Shown here: one piece after another, positions 1 to 8,911 of the stretch
Numbering within the stretch: position 1 is the stretch's first letter
Layout of the letters: each line of letters begins with the position of its first letter
Assembly (NCBI GenBank): GCA_001600695.1
Contig: BCKQ01000015.1
Location: 149,528-213,527 of the forward strand
Origin: Ascoidea asiatica
Lineage: Eukaryota; Ascomycota; Saccharomycetes; Ascoideales; Ascoideaceae
Direction of reading: 5' to 3'
DNA length: 64,000 bases
Made by a program: the position numbers and the translations under genes
The notes under the pieces: generated by a model
The model's database searches: none
What the model was told of the DNA's origin: nothing
The model's input: the letters and a program-made list of their open reading frames with translations, nothing else

Positions 1-1
1 T

Positions 2-1528
2 ATTTCAAATCCAAATTTTTTTATAAGATCTTTAATTTGGTTAATAATTATTTCAATTTTATCATTTTTTAATTATACAAATGATCTTTTTTTTTTAATT
101 ATTAAAAGAACTGGAAAATTAGCTTTTGCTTTATTTCCTTTAAATATTTTCTTAGCTTTAAAACCAAATCCATTACCAAATATTTATTATTTAGAAATTT
201 TATCTTTACATAAATATTTATCAAGAATTATATTTATATTTTCAATTATTCATTCTTTTGGTTTTTTAATTAAATGGATTGAATATGGTACTTTTATTGA
301 AAAAATTTTATTAATTTCAAATTTATTTGGTTTAATTTTATTTATTATATTTTTTTTAATGTTATTTTTAACTTTAAAATTAATTAGAAAAAATATTTAT
401 AATTTTTTTTTTTTTTTACATATTTTAACAATTTTTTTATCAATTTTTTTAATACCATATCATGCAACTGGTGGTAAAAATTTTTTTGATATTTATTCAA
501 TAATTTCAATAATTTTAATTACTTTATCAATTTTTTATAAATATATTTCATCATTTGAAACAATTTTAAATATTAAAAAAAATAAATTTTCAAAATTAAT
601 TATAATAAAATTTCCAAGATCTTGTATTGGTGGTTATATTATACCTGGATCACATTTAAGAATTTCAAAAAATTATAAAAAAAATTTATTTTATTTAATT
701 TTTTGGCCTTCACATCCTTTTACAATTGCTCAAGTTAATGAAAATTTTATAACTTGTATAATTTCAAAACCAAATAAATTTTATTTAAATAATGAATTTA
801 AATATTCAATTTTTGGTTCATTTCCTTCATTACCACAATCTTTTTTTAATAATATTAAAGATATTATTTGTATTTGTGGAGGTTCTGGAATTGCATATGG
901 TTTATCAATTTATAAAGAATTATTAAAAAATATGTTAAAAAATAAATGTAATATGAGAATAATTTGGATTATTAAAAATAAAGAAGATATTTATATTTTA
1001 AAAGAACTTGGTTATAATGGATCAAATTTATTAAATTTTGAAATTTATGTAACTTCAAAAGGTTATAAATTACCAAATTCAGAAACTGAAGCAATATTAT
1101 TTGGACCAGGTGGTGCAATTGATACATTTGATGAAATTCATTTAAAAAATGAAGAATTATCTTATGATAATAATAATGAAAATAATGAAAATCCATTTTC
1201 AATACCAATTCAAGATAATGAAGATGAAAAAAATAATTATAATATTCAAGTTAATTCAAGAAGTAGAAGTAATACAACTAATACAAGTAATTCAAATGAA
1301 CAAAAACAAAATGGATTTAAAATTAGATGGGGTAGACCAAATTTAAATTTATGTTTTCAACCTTTATTATTTGAAAATAGAAGAATTTCTCTGTCTTATA
1401 ATGATGATGCAACTGCAAATGCTGGTAAATGGATTATTGCTTGTGGTCCAAAACCTTTAATAAATGAAAGTAAAAAATGGTGTAAAGAAAATTCTATTCA
1501 ATTTTTCTCAGAAAAATTTGATATGTAA
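2..1528 (+). CDS. AIM14: AIM14/YNO1-type ferric-reductase-like NADPH oxidase, 5' end cut by window
   Basis: The reading frame is open from base 2, well upstream of the first in-window ATG at 359, so the 5' part of the gene lies outside the window. About 508 codons are visible. The N-terminal part is a multi-helix membrane region with the FRD-type signatures RTGKLAFALFPLN, LHKYLSR and IHSFGF, whose histidines fit heme ligands. It is followed by the FAD-binding HPFTIA motif (near 712-730), a GGSGIAYG NADPH-binding loop (near 880-900) and a C-terminal ACGPKP motif. This order is that of the NOX/ferric reductase family, and the FPLNIFLALKPNP stretch is what I recognise from yeast Aim14/Yno1. Such proteins pass electrons from NADPH across the ER membrane and make superoxide. 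An Asn/Glu/Ser-rich insert sits between the two NADPH-binding parts. I see no frameshift. Other ferric reductase-like proteins are the alternative. Confidence 0.8.
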   Translation: MSNPNFFIRSLIWLIIISILSFFNYTNDLFFLIIKRTGKLAFALFPLNIFLALKPNPLPNIYYLEILSLHKYLSRIIFIFSIIHSFGFLIKWIEYGTFIEKILLISNLFGLILFIIFFLMLFLTLKLIRKNIYNFFFFLHILTIFLSIFLIPYHATGGKNFFDIYSIISIILITLSIFYKYISSFETILNIKKNKFSKLIIIKFPRSCIGGYIIPGSHLRISKNYKKNLFYLIFWPSHPFTIAQVNENFITCIISKPNKFYLNNEFKYSIFGSFPSLPQSFFNNIKDIICICGGSGIAYGLSIYKELLKNMLKNKCNMRIIWIIKNKEDIYILKELGYNGSNLLNFEIYVTSKGYKLPNSETEAILFGPGGAIDTFDEIHLKNEELSYDNNNENNENPFSIPIQDNEDEKNNYNIQVNSRSRSNTTNTSNSNEQKQNGFKIRWGRPNLNLCFQPLLFENRRISLSYNDDATANAGKWIIACGPKPLINESKKWCKENSIQFFSEKFDM

Positions 1529-2013
1529 ATTTAAATTTACTGATTTATTTATTTATTTATTTCATTTAATTATTTCATTTAATTGCTTATATTCATTTTC
1601 AATGTTATCTTCCAAAATCTTTTTGTTTTCAATCTTGATTTTTATCAATTACCAATTACCAATTTCAATTCATAGTTTTTTCATTTCCATATTTTCATAT
1701 TTTATTATTTATATACTTTTATACTTTTATAATTTTATAATTTTATAATTTTATATTTTTTTTTTTCTAAGATTTTAATTTGAAAACCTTAGATGAAATT
1801 AATCTATATAATTTCAAAAGTATACTTAGGAAACTACGAAATCTCACAAACTTTGTCTTGTAGTCATATTTGTAAACACCAATGTATCCCCATAAATATT
1901 TTGATTCTTATACAATTGATTATACAATTGATTTTTTATCTTCTTTAGTTATTAAGTCAAGAAGGTATTTCCGAGACCCTTGAAATATTAATCCGGAAAC
2001 ATCTTAACATTAA
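1529..2013. other. AT-rich intergenic spacer
   Basis: No coding or RNA signal is seen. Around 1721-1755 there are short tandem TTTTATAA-type units, which may include the 3' end signals of the upstream gene. Nothing else stands out before tRNA-Glu. Confidence 0.6.
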
Positions 2014-2085
2014 TCCGATATAGTGTAACGGTGATCATACCTCGCTTTCACCGAGGAGACCCGGGTTCGACTCCCGGTATCGGAA
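2014..2085 (+). tRNA. tRNA-Glu(UUC)
   Basis: The acceptor TCCGATA pairs with TATCGGA. The anticodon arm CCTCG/CTTTCAC/CGAGG gives anticodon TTC, and the T arm is CCGGG/TTCGACT/CCCGG with discriminator A. There is no intron. The gene is convergent with tRNA-Lys 120 bp downstream. The same pair recurs at 12247-12543 (inverted) and 19684-19981. Confidence 0.96.
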
Positions 2086-2205
2086 TAGAAGCATGTTAAT
2101 TAACATTTTTCTTTATATTTTTTTTCAAGTTCTTGTCCTACAATTATATATTTTTTGCCCTAAATAAAAATTAAAAAAAAATAAAAATAAAACTAAAAAA
2201 AAGGA

Positions 2206-2299
2206 CTCCTCATTAGGGGCTCGAACCCTAGACATTTCGGTTGCTCGAAATTAACAAATCCCTAAAAGCCGAACGCTCTACCAACTGAGCTAATGGGGA
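2206..2299 (-). tRNA. tRNA-Lys(UUU) with 21-nt intron
   Basis: Read on the minus strand the acceptor is TCCCCAT against ATGAGGA, with a C4-A69 mismatch. The anticodon loop CTTTTAA is split after A37 by a 21-nt intron, and removal of the intron restores the TTCGG/CCGAA stem. The T arm is TAGGG/TTCGAGC/CCCTA. The 94-nt gene equals 73 plus 21. The sequence is identical in all three copies of the window, including the mismatch. Confidence 0.95.
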
Positions 2300-2745
2300 T
2301 GAGTCCTGTTTCTTGGGTTTCCTTCAAGTTTACCAGATTAAACAAAAAGGGTCTTCTTCTGTAAGGGTCCTTTCATAAACCCTTTTTAGACCCTTTTTAG
2401 ACCCTTTTTAATTTTTTTAATTTTTTTAAGTTTTTTTTATGTTTTTACAATCCCCATTATTTGCTTTATATCCATTGGATTATATCCAGTTTTTCAAATT
2501 TCTTTGATTCTACAACTTAACAATTTCAATAATGATAGTCATGATTTTTTAAATCTAACGAAAGCTTGTATGTAGTTGTCAGCTATTAGACTTTACTTTG
2601 ATCTAAAGTTATTGCAAACATACATACACTTTTCATAATATCTTTTTTATTTTACACTATTTAACAAAAATTATAAAAATTCTGATTTTACTTTCTACCT
2701 ATATTGAAATCTAGAAGAAAATGTACATTAATATTATAGACAACA
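2300..2745. other. intergenic spacer with repeated trailer motif
   Basis: Holds the 5' flank of tRNA-Lys (a GGGTCTTCTTCTG-like motif shared with the flanks of the other two Lys copies) and a local triplet of AGACCCTTTTT units near 2385-2415. No gene is seen. Confidence 0.5.
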
Positions 2746-4626
2746 TCATTTTTTTTTATTCTTTATTTTAATATTTCTCTTATTCAATACCTTATAAATA
2801 TCTTCAAAAGTAATAGTACAATTAAAATTTTTATTTTTTTCATAATTTTCTTGAATATATAATAAATTTTCAATAAAATTTATGTTTTTTAAATCCAATT
2901 CTAAATTTTTATTTTTTTTAAATAATTTTAATTCATTAATATCTTTATTAAATTTTCCAAATCTTGAAGTCCACCAATAAATATTTTCCTTAAATGGAAA
3001 ATTACATTTTAAATTAATTAAAATATTTGCTTTTTTAAATTTTTTTAATTCAAGATCTTCAAAAATTTCTATAGAATTATTTAAAATTTCTAAATTTTTT
3101 AAATTTTGTAAATTAAAAATATTTTCAATTTTTTTAATTTTATTTGAATTTAAATTTAAATATTTAAGTTTTTTTAATTTATTTATATTTTCTAAGATTT
3201 TAATTTGATTATTATTTAAATATAAAATTTTTAAATTTTTTAAATGATTTAAATTTTTAATTTTAATAATTTTATTATAACTTAAATCTAAAAAATTTAA
3301 AAATGATAAACCATGAATAAAATCAATTTTTTCAATTTGATTATTATTTAAATTTAAATAATTTAAATTATTAATTTTTGATAAAGATCTTATTGAAGAA
3401 ATTTTATTATTTGATAAATTTAAAAATTTTAAATTAATTAAATAATCAAAATTTGGAATTTTTTTAATATTATTATTATTAAAATCTAAAAAAATTAAAT
3501 TTTTTAAATTTTCAAAATTTTTAATTTTAGAAATATTATTATGTGATAAAATAAGAAATTTTAAATTATTTAAATTTAAAATACTTTGAAAAATTTCATT
3601 AATTGAATTAAATTTTAAATTTAAATAATTTAAATTTTTAAAATTTTTAAAATCATTATTTAAATCTATTAATCCATCAGAATATCTACGACTTAGTTCA
3701 AGTTTTTTTAAAGTTTTTAAATTACTCAAAATTTCTATAATTTCAGAAATATTTAAAAAATTAGATTTTGAAAAATCAATTGATTTAATTTTTTTTAAAT
3801 ATTTTAAAGGTTTTAATAAATCATTAGAAATAGAATTTTTAAAAGAAATTGATTTTAATTTAATTTCAAAAATATTTGGTATATTTTTTAAAAAATTTAA
3901 ATTATTTAAAATTGTATAATTTAAATTTAAAATTTTTAAATTTTTAAAAGATTTTAAAAAATTATCTGGAAATTTTTCAGAAAAATTATTAAAACTTAAA
4001 TTTAAATATTTTAAATTTTCTAAATTATTTAAATTTGTTAAATTATTTAAAATAGTTAATGGAAATTTTAAAAATTCATTTGAAATTCTAATATTTAAAT
4101 ATTTGAAATTTTTATTTGAAATATTTTCTAATATTGAAAATAAAGAAGAATTTATTGAACTTTCATTATTAATATTATTAATATTCTTATTAACACTTAT
4201 GAAATATAAAGAATTAAGATTTTTAAATAAATTAATTTCATTATTTATAATATTTTTAAATTTATTATTATTATAAGAATTATTAATAAATAAATCACCA
4301 ATAATAATATTTTTATAAGATTTTATCCAATTTATATTTGATTTAAAAGTAAAATTATTATTATCATTATTATCATTATTTTGTTTTAATCTTAAAATTG
4401 AATTTGGTTTAAATAATTTAAATTTATTATTTTGATAAAATTTATTAAAACCAGCATTATAAAATTGATTATCAACAAAAGAGAAAAAAAAAGTAAATGA
4501 ATTTAATCTTTCAGATGAAATTTTATAAATATTAATATTATTAGATAAAGTAAATAACCAACATTTATCTAAAGTTATATAATTAAATATTAATTTTAAA
4601 ATATGAATAGGAAGTTTATTAATCAT
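2746..4626 (-). CDS. F-box-like leucine-rich repeat protein
   Basis: The 626-residue frame has no stop. Residues 1-45 (MINKLPIHILKLIFNYI...) resemble an F-box: LP followed by a hydrophobic helix. From about residue 140 to 530 the protein is a continuous array of 20-24-residue leucine-rich repeats of the LxxLxLxxNxI type (LKFLNLSNNKISSI, LNYLNLNNNQIEKI and similar), closest in style to SDS22-like repeats. The tail is Lys/Asn-rich. LRR proteins bind other proteins, and F-box/LRR proteins select targets for SCF ubiquitin ligases, but the F-box call is weak here. The gene lies between the tRNA pair and a repeat block. A degraded copy of its first 41 codons lies at 11545. No ortholog is assigned. 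An LRR protein without SCF function is the main alternative. Confidence 0.8.
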   Translation of the reverse strand: MINKLPIHILKLIFNYITLDKCWLFTLSNNINIYKISSERLNSFTFFFSFVDNQFYNAGFNKFYQNNKFKLFKPNSILRLKQNNDNNDNNNFTFKSNINWIKSYKNIIIGDLFINNSYNNNKFKNIINNEINLFKNLNSLYFISVNKNINNINNESSINSSLFSILENISNKNFKYLNIRISNEFLKFPLTILNNLTNLNNLENLKYLNLSFNNFSEKFPDNFLKSFKNLKILNLNYTILNNLNFLKNIPNIFEIKLKSISFKNSISNDLLKPLKYLKKIKSIDFSKSNFLNISEIIEILSNLKTLKKLELSRRYSDGLIDLNNDFKNFKNLNYLNLKFNSINEIFQSILNLNNLKFLILSHNNISKIKNFENLKNLIFLDFNNNNIKKIPNFDYLINLKFLNLSNNKISSIRSLSKINNLNYLNLNNNQIEKIDFIHGLSFLNFLDLSYNKIIKIKNLNHLKNLKILYLNNNQIKILENINKLKKLKYLNLNSNKIKKIENIFNLQNLKNLEILNNSIEIFEDLELKKFKKANILINLKCNFPFKENIYWWTSRFGKFNKDINELKLFKKNKNLELDLKNINFIENLLYIQENYEKNKNFNCTITFEDIYKVLNKRNIKIKNKKK

Positions 4627-4960
4627 TATTTATTCTGGATTTACATTAAGTGAGTTTACAACTCTTACAACTCTTTCTTTTTGAATTGAGAACATTTTTG
4701 AATCATATATATTGTTTTAGAAACTGCAATGAAGTTTGTCTGGTAAACATTATTGGAACAATAGATAATAACTGATTAGAAAGAAGATGAAGAAGAAAGA
4801 GGAAAGAAAGAATAAATAAATAAATAAAGAATAAATAAATAAAGGTTACTTCAGAATGGTAAATATGAAAAAGAGAGCAGAAATTGTAAAATAAACAAGC
4901 AGCACGTGAACAAGGCACGTGATCCGCAAAGGTCAGGTGAAACGGCGGAGCCAGGTTAGA

Positions 4961-5133
4961 GGTACTTCTTAAGAGACCATAAGTTTGGGTGCCCTTAATT
5001 GAGGCCGCATAATTGGTACTCCTTGTTTGAGTCCAGGTAAATGGTACTTCTTATTTGAAACCATTGTTCTGGTACTTTTTATTTAAGCAGTAAGACCAAC
5101 TAATTGGAACTCCTTATTTGAATCCACGTTTAT
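4961..5133. repeat. degenerate 27-28 bp tandem repeat, about six units
   Basis: Units start near 4961, 4988, 5015, 5043, 5071 and 5106 and follow the pattern GGTACTTCTTATTTGA followed by a variable half. Spacings are 27, 27, 28, 28 and 35 bp. It lies upstream of the LRR gene and is absent from the mirrored copy of this promoter region near 11.3 kb. Confidence 0.75.
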
Positions 5134-5167
5134 GGGTCTGACTACTACAGATATACTACTTCTGCTG

Positions 5168-5340
5168 AATGTATTTCTGTGGTTGTTCAGATATATTTCC
5201 AAAATAGAATTTATACCTTCTTTTTATTGTGTTTTATTTTTTTACGCGTCGCAAGAGAACAATAGAAATGCACTTAGTACAACCTGCTGTTTTATAGTGT
5301 GTGTAAGCACTCTTTTGTAATTCTATTTATTTAGACTTGT
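5168..5340 (+). repeat. dispersed inverted repeat, left copy
   Basis: This stretch matches the reverse complement of about 11085-11245. The shared core includes GCGTCGCAAGAGAACAAT and TTTCCAAAAT. A 62-codon open frame runs through it and the partner has a related open frame, but neither looks like a known protein. With the LRR stub and tRNA pair it forms one mirrored block. Confidence 0.75.
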
Positions 5341-5636
5341 ATTGATGATGGAATATAAATCATTTACAATTACTAGTACAAAGTTCTATGGAATAATATT
5401 TCTTGATAAGAAACTTTCTGTAAACTACAAACAAAGTACAACTAATTTTTTTCAATTGAATAAAATGTTTATAAAAGATAAATATGGAAAAAAATAGTAA
5501 ATAAATATAAATATATATATAATACGTAATATTTGATTATTCACAATCTATCAAAGAAATTACTTATTAAAAATAATACCTTTTAAAAGATTAGAATATC
5601 AATATTTTTATTTATTTATTTCTTTAAAGAATAAAT
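5341..5636. other. AT-rich spacer 3' of the polygalacturonase gene
   Basis: Very AT-rich with TATATA runs near 5510-5522. It probably contains the 3' end signal of the minus-strand polygalacturonase gene. Nothing else is seen. Confidence 0.5.
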
Positions 5637-6746
5637 TTAACAAGAAGCACCTGAACCAGATGGAATACCAGAACATGTTTTTTTAGTTTTACCACCAGTA
5701 ATTGAAACTCCAGACCATGTCCAATCAGATGCACCTTTAACTAAAATATAAACTGGTTGTGCACTGCTAGCAACAGATCCAGTAACTTTTTCAATGGTTA
5801 AATCTGTAATTGGAACACCAGATGTTGCTGTACCAGTTGGAGAACCATTTTCATAATCACCTTCTATTACAATACCATATTTAGCAATATTACTCAAAGT
5901 AATATCTTTATATGAAACTCCAGTTACACTACCAGTTGCACCATAAACAGTTTTAATTCTAACACCATTATCTGAATCTTTAACAGTACAATCTGAAACA
6001 TAAACATTTTTAACAACATTATTACTTCTACCACCAACTGATCCAATAGAAATACCATGACCACCAGAACATGTATTACCAGAGAAATAAATATTTGTAC
6101 CTGAATTAACTGCTAAACAATCATCTTGATTTTTAATAACTGAATTTGTAATATGAATATTAGATGATGATCCAACATCAAATGCATCAGTATTATGACC
6201 TTTTGAAGTACCAGCAGAATTATCAAGTGTAATACTATCAACTGTTAAATCTGATGATGAATTAATTGAAAAACATTGAACTGGTGCATTTTTTATATTT
6301 AATCCAGAAACTTTTGAATTACTTTTAAGAGAATGTAAATAAACAAATTTTGGTTTTTTAACACCACCATTTGAACCTTTACCATCCCAATATTTAGCAC
6401 CATTACCATCAATTGAATGTCCAGATGCACCAGTAATTGTAATTCCAGATCCTGAAAATGACATTAATGGTCCTTCCCATGCTTTATAAGCAAAAGATGT
6501 TGCACCTTCAAATGTAACAGTTGTACCAGTTTTAAGACCAGTTAAATCTAATGTTTTACCTGCTGGAACTGTAACTGCATCAATAATAATTGATGTACAT
6601 GAAGCTTTAATAGAAGATAATGATGAAAAATTAGATGTTGTAACTGTACATGATGAACGTTTTTCTAAATCAGATCCAACTGGTGTACCAATAACAGCTG
6701 ATAAAAGTGTTAATAAAGCAGTAATTGAAGTGAATTTAAATTGCAT
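5637..6746 (-). CDS. PGU1: secreted endopolygalacturonase (glycoside hydrolase family 28)
   Basis: The 369-residue frame is complete. Residues 1-20 form a signal peptide, followed by a short propeptide ending in Lys-Arg (residues 29-30), a Kex2-type cleavage site. The GH28 catalytic set is present in order: NTD at 185-187, QDD with the aspartates at 208-209, GHG with His230, and RIK at 263-265. Cysteines near both ends fit the fungal disulfide pattern. The enzyme cuts internal alpha-1,4 galacturonate bonds of pectin outside the cell. The length matches yeast Pgu1 (about 360 residues). The start codon is the first ATG of the signal peptide. All catalytic residues are intact, so it is probably active. 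Its sequence is visibly less AT-extreme than the LRR gene beside it. PGU genes have a patchy distribution among yeasts. The symbol is given by family, not by proven orthology. Confidence 0.95.
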   Translation of the reverse strand: MQFKFTSITALLTLLSAVIGTPVGSDLEKRSSCTVTTSNFSSLSSIKASCTSIIIDAVTVPAGKTLDLTGLKTGTTVTFEGATSFAYKAWEGPLMSFSGSGITITGASGHSIDGNGAKYWDGKGSNGGVKKPKFVYLHSLKSNSKVSGLNIKNAPVQCFSINSSSDLTVDSITLDNSAGTSKGHNTDAFDVGSSSNIHITNSVIKNQDDCLAVNSGTNIYFSGNTCSGGHGISIGSVGGRSNNVVKNVYVSDCTVKDSDNGVRIKTVYGATGSVTGVSYKDITLSNIAKYGIVIEGDYENGSPTGTATSGVPITDLTIEKVTGSVASSAQPVYILVKGASDWTWSGVSITGGKTKKTCSGIPSGSGASC

Positions 6747-8911
6747 TTTGAATTGATTTTTTTATTTTTTGAATTTTTAGTTTAAAGGAATGACTGAAAA
6801 ATTAAATTAATTTGAATAAATAATTTAATTATGATATAATATTTAATATTAATAATTGAATTTATAATTTATAAATATATTTTTTATAATAATTATAATT
6901 ATGATAATAATAATAATAAAAAAAAAAGAAATTGGATCTAAAAAAAAATAGGAAAGATTTCCCTGAATTTATATGGAATATAAAAAATAAGTAAAAATAA
7001 GTCAATTCAGAAAAGACAACTTACCTATTCTGAATTGGATATAAAATTCTAAAACTTTCAGTCAATAATTTCATAATTTCTTCAATTTTAGTTGGTAGCT
7101 GAATTTGGTAATTAAAGAGTTAATGAATAAACAAATTTTTAATCTTAAAAGCTAGTATTTACTATGTATTCTTCATAAAAATTAAATTTATTCAGTTTCC
7201 CATTGTTTTATAATTTGTTTCAATCAAATATTGACATTGATATTCATAAACTCAATCATACAGTTTATTGCTGATCATTATCTTAGGATTGTATAAACAA
7301 AAATTATATTAGTATTATTAGTATAAATAATTATAGTTAGTTACAAATAAATAAAAATTTTATTAATAAACTTATTTTCAAAAAAAGCTTAATTTTGGTT
7401 GATGATCTTAAAATTTTTTAATATTAATCTCTTTTACTCCATCAATTGATTTTCATTATTACCTTTAGAGAATTTAAGAATCCAATAATTCAATAATTCA
7501 AGAATTCAAGAATTCAAGCTTTTAAAAGCTTTTTGAACATTTTTGTAACTTGATTAGAAATTGAATGTGTCTCAACCTAATAAATATATATATTAGAATT
7601 TCAAAACTAGTAGTAACCAATTATTGATTATAAAGTATTGTAATTTTTCTACCTTTAAGAAATTAAATGGGTGAAATAGCCAATAAAGAAAATTGTTGAA
7701 AATATTTCATAAATCTCTGAAAAATTGATATTGTTATTCAAATTATTAATATTATTTTCATTTTATTATGCAAGTATTGTAATAGCACTAGAAAAACATA
7801 AGCAATTTCGAAAATGTAAAACGAAGCCCTTTTTAAAAAAAGTCATTGTTTATTGTTAGATAAAACAAGAAATTTCATTTGACAATAGGCTTACTTAAAG
7901 TACAATTTAATAAAAACAAAGGCTCATAGGCGACTATTACGACAAATGATGCAGATTAATGAAACTCTCAGTCTAATAGATCGTCGGTAGTGTTTTCAAA
8001 AAGCTTTTCAGGTATTCAAACATCTCTTGTTTTTATTCTTGAATCTTGTAATCATTAACCCACATTGAGCTACAAGGCAAATAAACCATAGAACTTCACT
8101 TACAACCTCCTTCTGATCCCAATCAAAACAAAATACAAAAGAAGGTCAAACACGAACAAAAATAACAAAAATAAATATTCCAACTCAACTTTGATTCTCT
8201 TTGTGTATGCTTTTGGAGGTTCGATATCTTTCCTTTTTTTTTTTTTAAGTCCGCTTCTGACTTACGTAAGCGACACGCACAAAACACAAACAGCGGTTTT
8301 GACCCCGGATCCTGTTATGGAGTTAAACTATTCCTGATTACAAAGACTTCGGAGAAATCCAGTTACAATCGAAAGTTTACTTTTTAAGATTATCCGGGAA
8401 ATGGATTATCCGAAAATAAGAGATGGATCCGAAGGACTGGTTTCTTATGAGTATTTCCGTTATTCTGGTGTAAAAGTTGATAAGTTTTTTATTTTCATTT
8501 TGAGTAATCAAACAGTCTGGTTAATAAACTTATCTCATAAAATAGAATACAAACAATGAATTTGAACAAGTGAGGGTAGATTAAATATAATAAGATGGAT
8601 ATTTGTTTTCTTTGCTACTTGCTGAAATTATTTTAAATAATTTTGAGCAAGCTAGCAATCAAAATCAATATGTGTATGAGCAATAAGGTTTTCTTCACTT
8701 ATTGTTTTCAAAAATATAAGCAATCAAAGAATAATATATGATATTGTTCAACTTATAAAAGTTCAGTTTTTCCTTTTTAAAAGTAAAATATAAAAATTAT
8801 CAAAAGTATTATAAAACTAAAGTTCTTTCTTCTATTCTTTTAAGTATATTTTCTATGTTTTTTCTTTAATTTAATCTTTTCCAAAAATTATTTCTTCAAA
8901 AATTTAACAGA
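6747..8911. other. long intergenic region between divergent PGU1 and AGC kinase genes
   Basis: Over 2 kb with no supported gene. It is the shared promoter region of two divergently transcribed genes. Near 7480-7530 there are short direct repeats (CAATAATT, AAGAATTC). Around 8216-8480 the DNA is clearly less AT-rich (a CCGGATCC-type context) and may be a remnant of an insertion, but I cannot match it to any element here. Confidence 0.5.
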
